NCBI GenBank assembly: GCA_011048475.1 | Contig: DSDZ01000246.1 | Span: forward strand, 1 to 7,439 | Source: Bacteroides sp. | GTDB lineage: Bacteria > Bacteroidota > Bacteroidia > Bacteroidales > GCA-2748055 | Direction: 5' to 3' | DNA: 7,439 nt | Shown: positions 6,973 to 7,439 of the stretch, piece by piece | Layout: every line of letters starts with the position of its first letter | Numbering within the stretch: the first letter of the stretch is position 1 | The notes under the pieces: model-generated | Databases searched by the model: none | Told to the model about the DNA's origin: nothing | Seen by the model: only the letters and a program-made list of their open reading frames with translations | Position numbers and translations under genes: made by a program

Positions 6973-7167
6973 CAAAAAGCCAGCCGTTAAGAATTTTGAC
7001 GGGACGGCACTATCAGGTGATGGGGGAGGCTGCGGGTTCCGCCGATGCTTTTATGTCTTCAATGAACATCATGCCAGGGGGGTGCTTTGTTGATATTTCC
7101 ACTGGAATTGAGCTTCTTTTTTCCATAATTTCATTACGAATTAGTGCACCCCAGTTGACAGGATCAT
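6973..7167. other. Unassigned gap between tRNA-Arg and the PLD-like gene
   Basis: About 195 bases with no recognisable gene. Apart from the hairpin near its start, I see only a 37-codon minus-strand open frame (7126–7013) that I cannot identify, and no convincing promoter for the downstream gene. A weak TAATTTCA at 7126–7133 with a TTG at 7108–7110 is spaced too closely. The stretch could be leader sequence or residue of past insertion beside the tRNA. Confidence 0.4.
6984..7002 (+). terminator. Small hairpin after the tRNA, possible 3' processing or termination structure
   Basis: CCGTTAA and TTTTGACGG can pair over seven positions (one T·G) around a five-base loop, starting 11 bases after the tRNA discriminator base. 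A T-run should follow an intrinsic terminator, but the next bases are GACGGCAC, so a classical terminator is not supported. It may only be a trailer hairpin, or chance. Confidence 0.25.
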
Positions 7168-7439
7168 ATGGCTGCTGAATTTCTTTCCTCAGTCGGGACC
7201 GCCTATCAGGTTGATCGGATTCTTACGGAAGCAGTGAACGAGATCGTGCTTCTGACCCCTTCATTGAAGCTCCATGAGGGTGTTCTGCTCAGGCTTCAGC
7301 AGGCAGACCAGCGAAATGTGAGGACCACCTTGCTGTACGGGAGGGACCGCCACCAGACCAGGGGTCAGAAATGGTTCAAGAATCTGAAGAATATACGGAT
7401 CCTGTATCATGATAAAATCAATGCCTGCGTATACCGGAA
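7168..7439 (+). CDS. Phospholipase D-like domain protein, N-terminal 90 residues only
   Basis: The visible part resembles the start of small bacterial PLD-like proteins, whose members include nucleases and proteins of unknown role. They begin with a helix binding into the fold, then a strand of the type IVLLTPSLKLH (26–36). A helix of basic and polar residues follows, then a second strand (VRTTLLYGRDR, 51–61) and NIRILYHDKINACVYR (75–90), where the first HKD motif is expected. A literal HxK is present as H81-D-K83. If the segment is instead aligned to the common LHAKCYY form, the catalytic pair becomes N85 and C87, which would mean an inactive site. The ATG at 7168 is the first start after an in-frame TGA at 7156–7158. 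The C-terminal part, including any second HKD motif, lies beyond the window. The family call is moderate, and substrate and role are unknown. It sits downstream of tRNA-Arg with no visible partner gene. Confidence 0.6.
   Translation, partial: MAAEFLSSVGTAYQVDRILTEAVNEIVLLTPSLKLHEGVLLRLQQADQRNVRTTLLYGRDRHQTRGQKWFKNLKNIRILYHDKINACVYR

Noticed and set aside
6996..7178. Plus-strand open frame of 60 codons between the tRNA and the PLD-like gene
   Set aside because: It overlaps the post-tRNA hairpin and the PLD-like start, and its product shows no recognisable features.
1..7439. Search by eye for CRISPR arrays, insertion-sequence ends, tandem repeats and rRNA
   Set aside because: No spaced repeats, transposase motifs or rRNA segments were seen. 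Nearly all of the window is accounted for by complete housekeeping genes.

Overview
The window looks like ordinary chromosomal DNA from a Bacteroidota bacterium, probably of the Bacteroidales or a related order. Three things support this. The order purN / acpP–fabF–rnc, with purN divergent, is a familiar Bacteroidota arrangement. Start codons lack Shine-Dalgarno sequences. Upstream of acpP, leuS and the tRNA gene lie close matches to the Bacteroidota -7 promoter element (TAnnTTTG), each followed by CA. Genes are fairly G+C-rich and the gaps between them are A+T-rich.

Layout, left to right. Positions 1–2133 are a minus-strand unit read acpP, then fabF, then rnc: acyl carrier protein, 3-oxoacyl-ACP synthase II and ribonuclease III. 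rnc is cut off at the left edge. Positions 2134–2298 are a divergent A+T-rich promoter region. purN (GAR transformylase) runs rightward from 2299 and collides tail to tail with a minus-strand M23-type envelope peptidase gene, the two coding regions sharing 48 bp. That peptidase gene follows leuS (leucyl-tRNA synthetase) by 12 bp, so leuS and the peptidase probably form one leftward transcript. A 125-bp divergent gap separates leuS from a rightward tRNA-Arg(CCG) gene. About 195 bp of poorly assigned DNA follows, then the first 90 codons of a phospholipase D-like protein, cut off by the right edge.

How the genes relate: AcpP carries acyl chains and FabF elongates them, so these two are functional partners. 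rnc, purN and leuS are housekeeping genes of RNA processing, purine synthesis and translation, linked only by position. The M23 protein is predicted to be membrane-anchored and to face the cell wall.

I see no convincing new system. The parts most worth a second look are the altered metal-site motif in the M23 protein, atypical motif residues in RNase III, the convergent coding overlap at purN, and the right edge. There a PLD-like gene with an odd HKD region follows a tRNA gene, a typical site for island insertion, but the decisive sequence lies outside the window.
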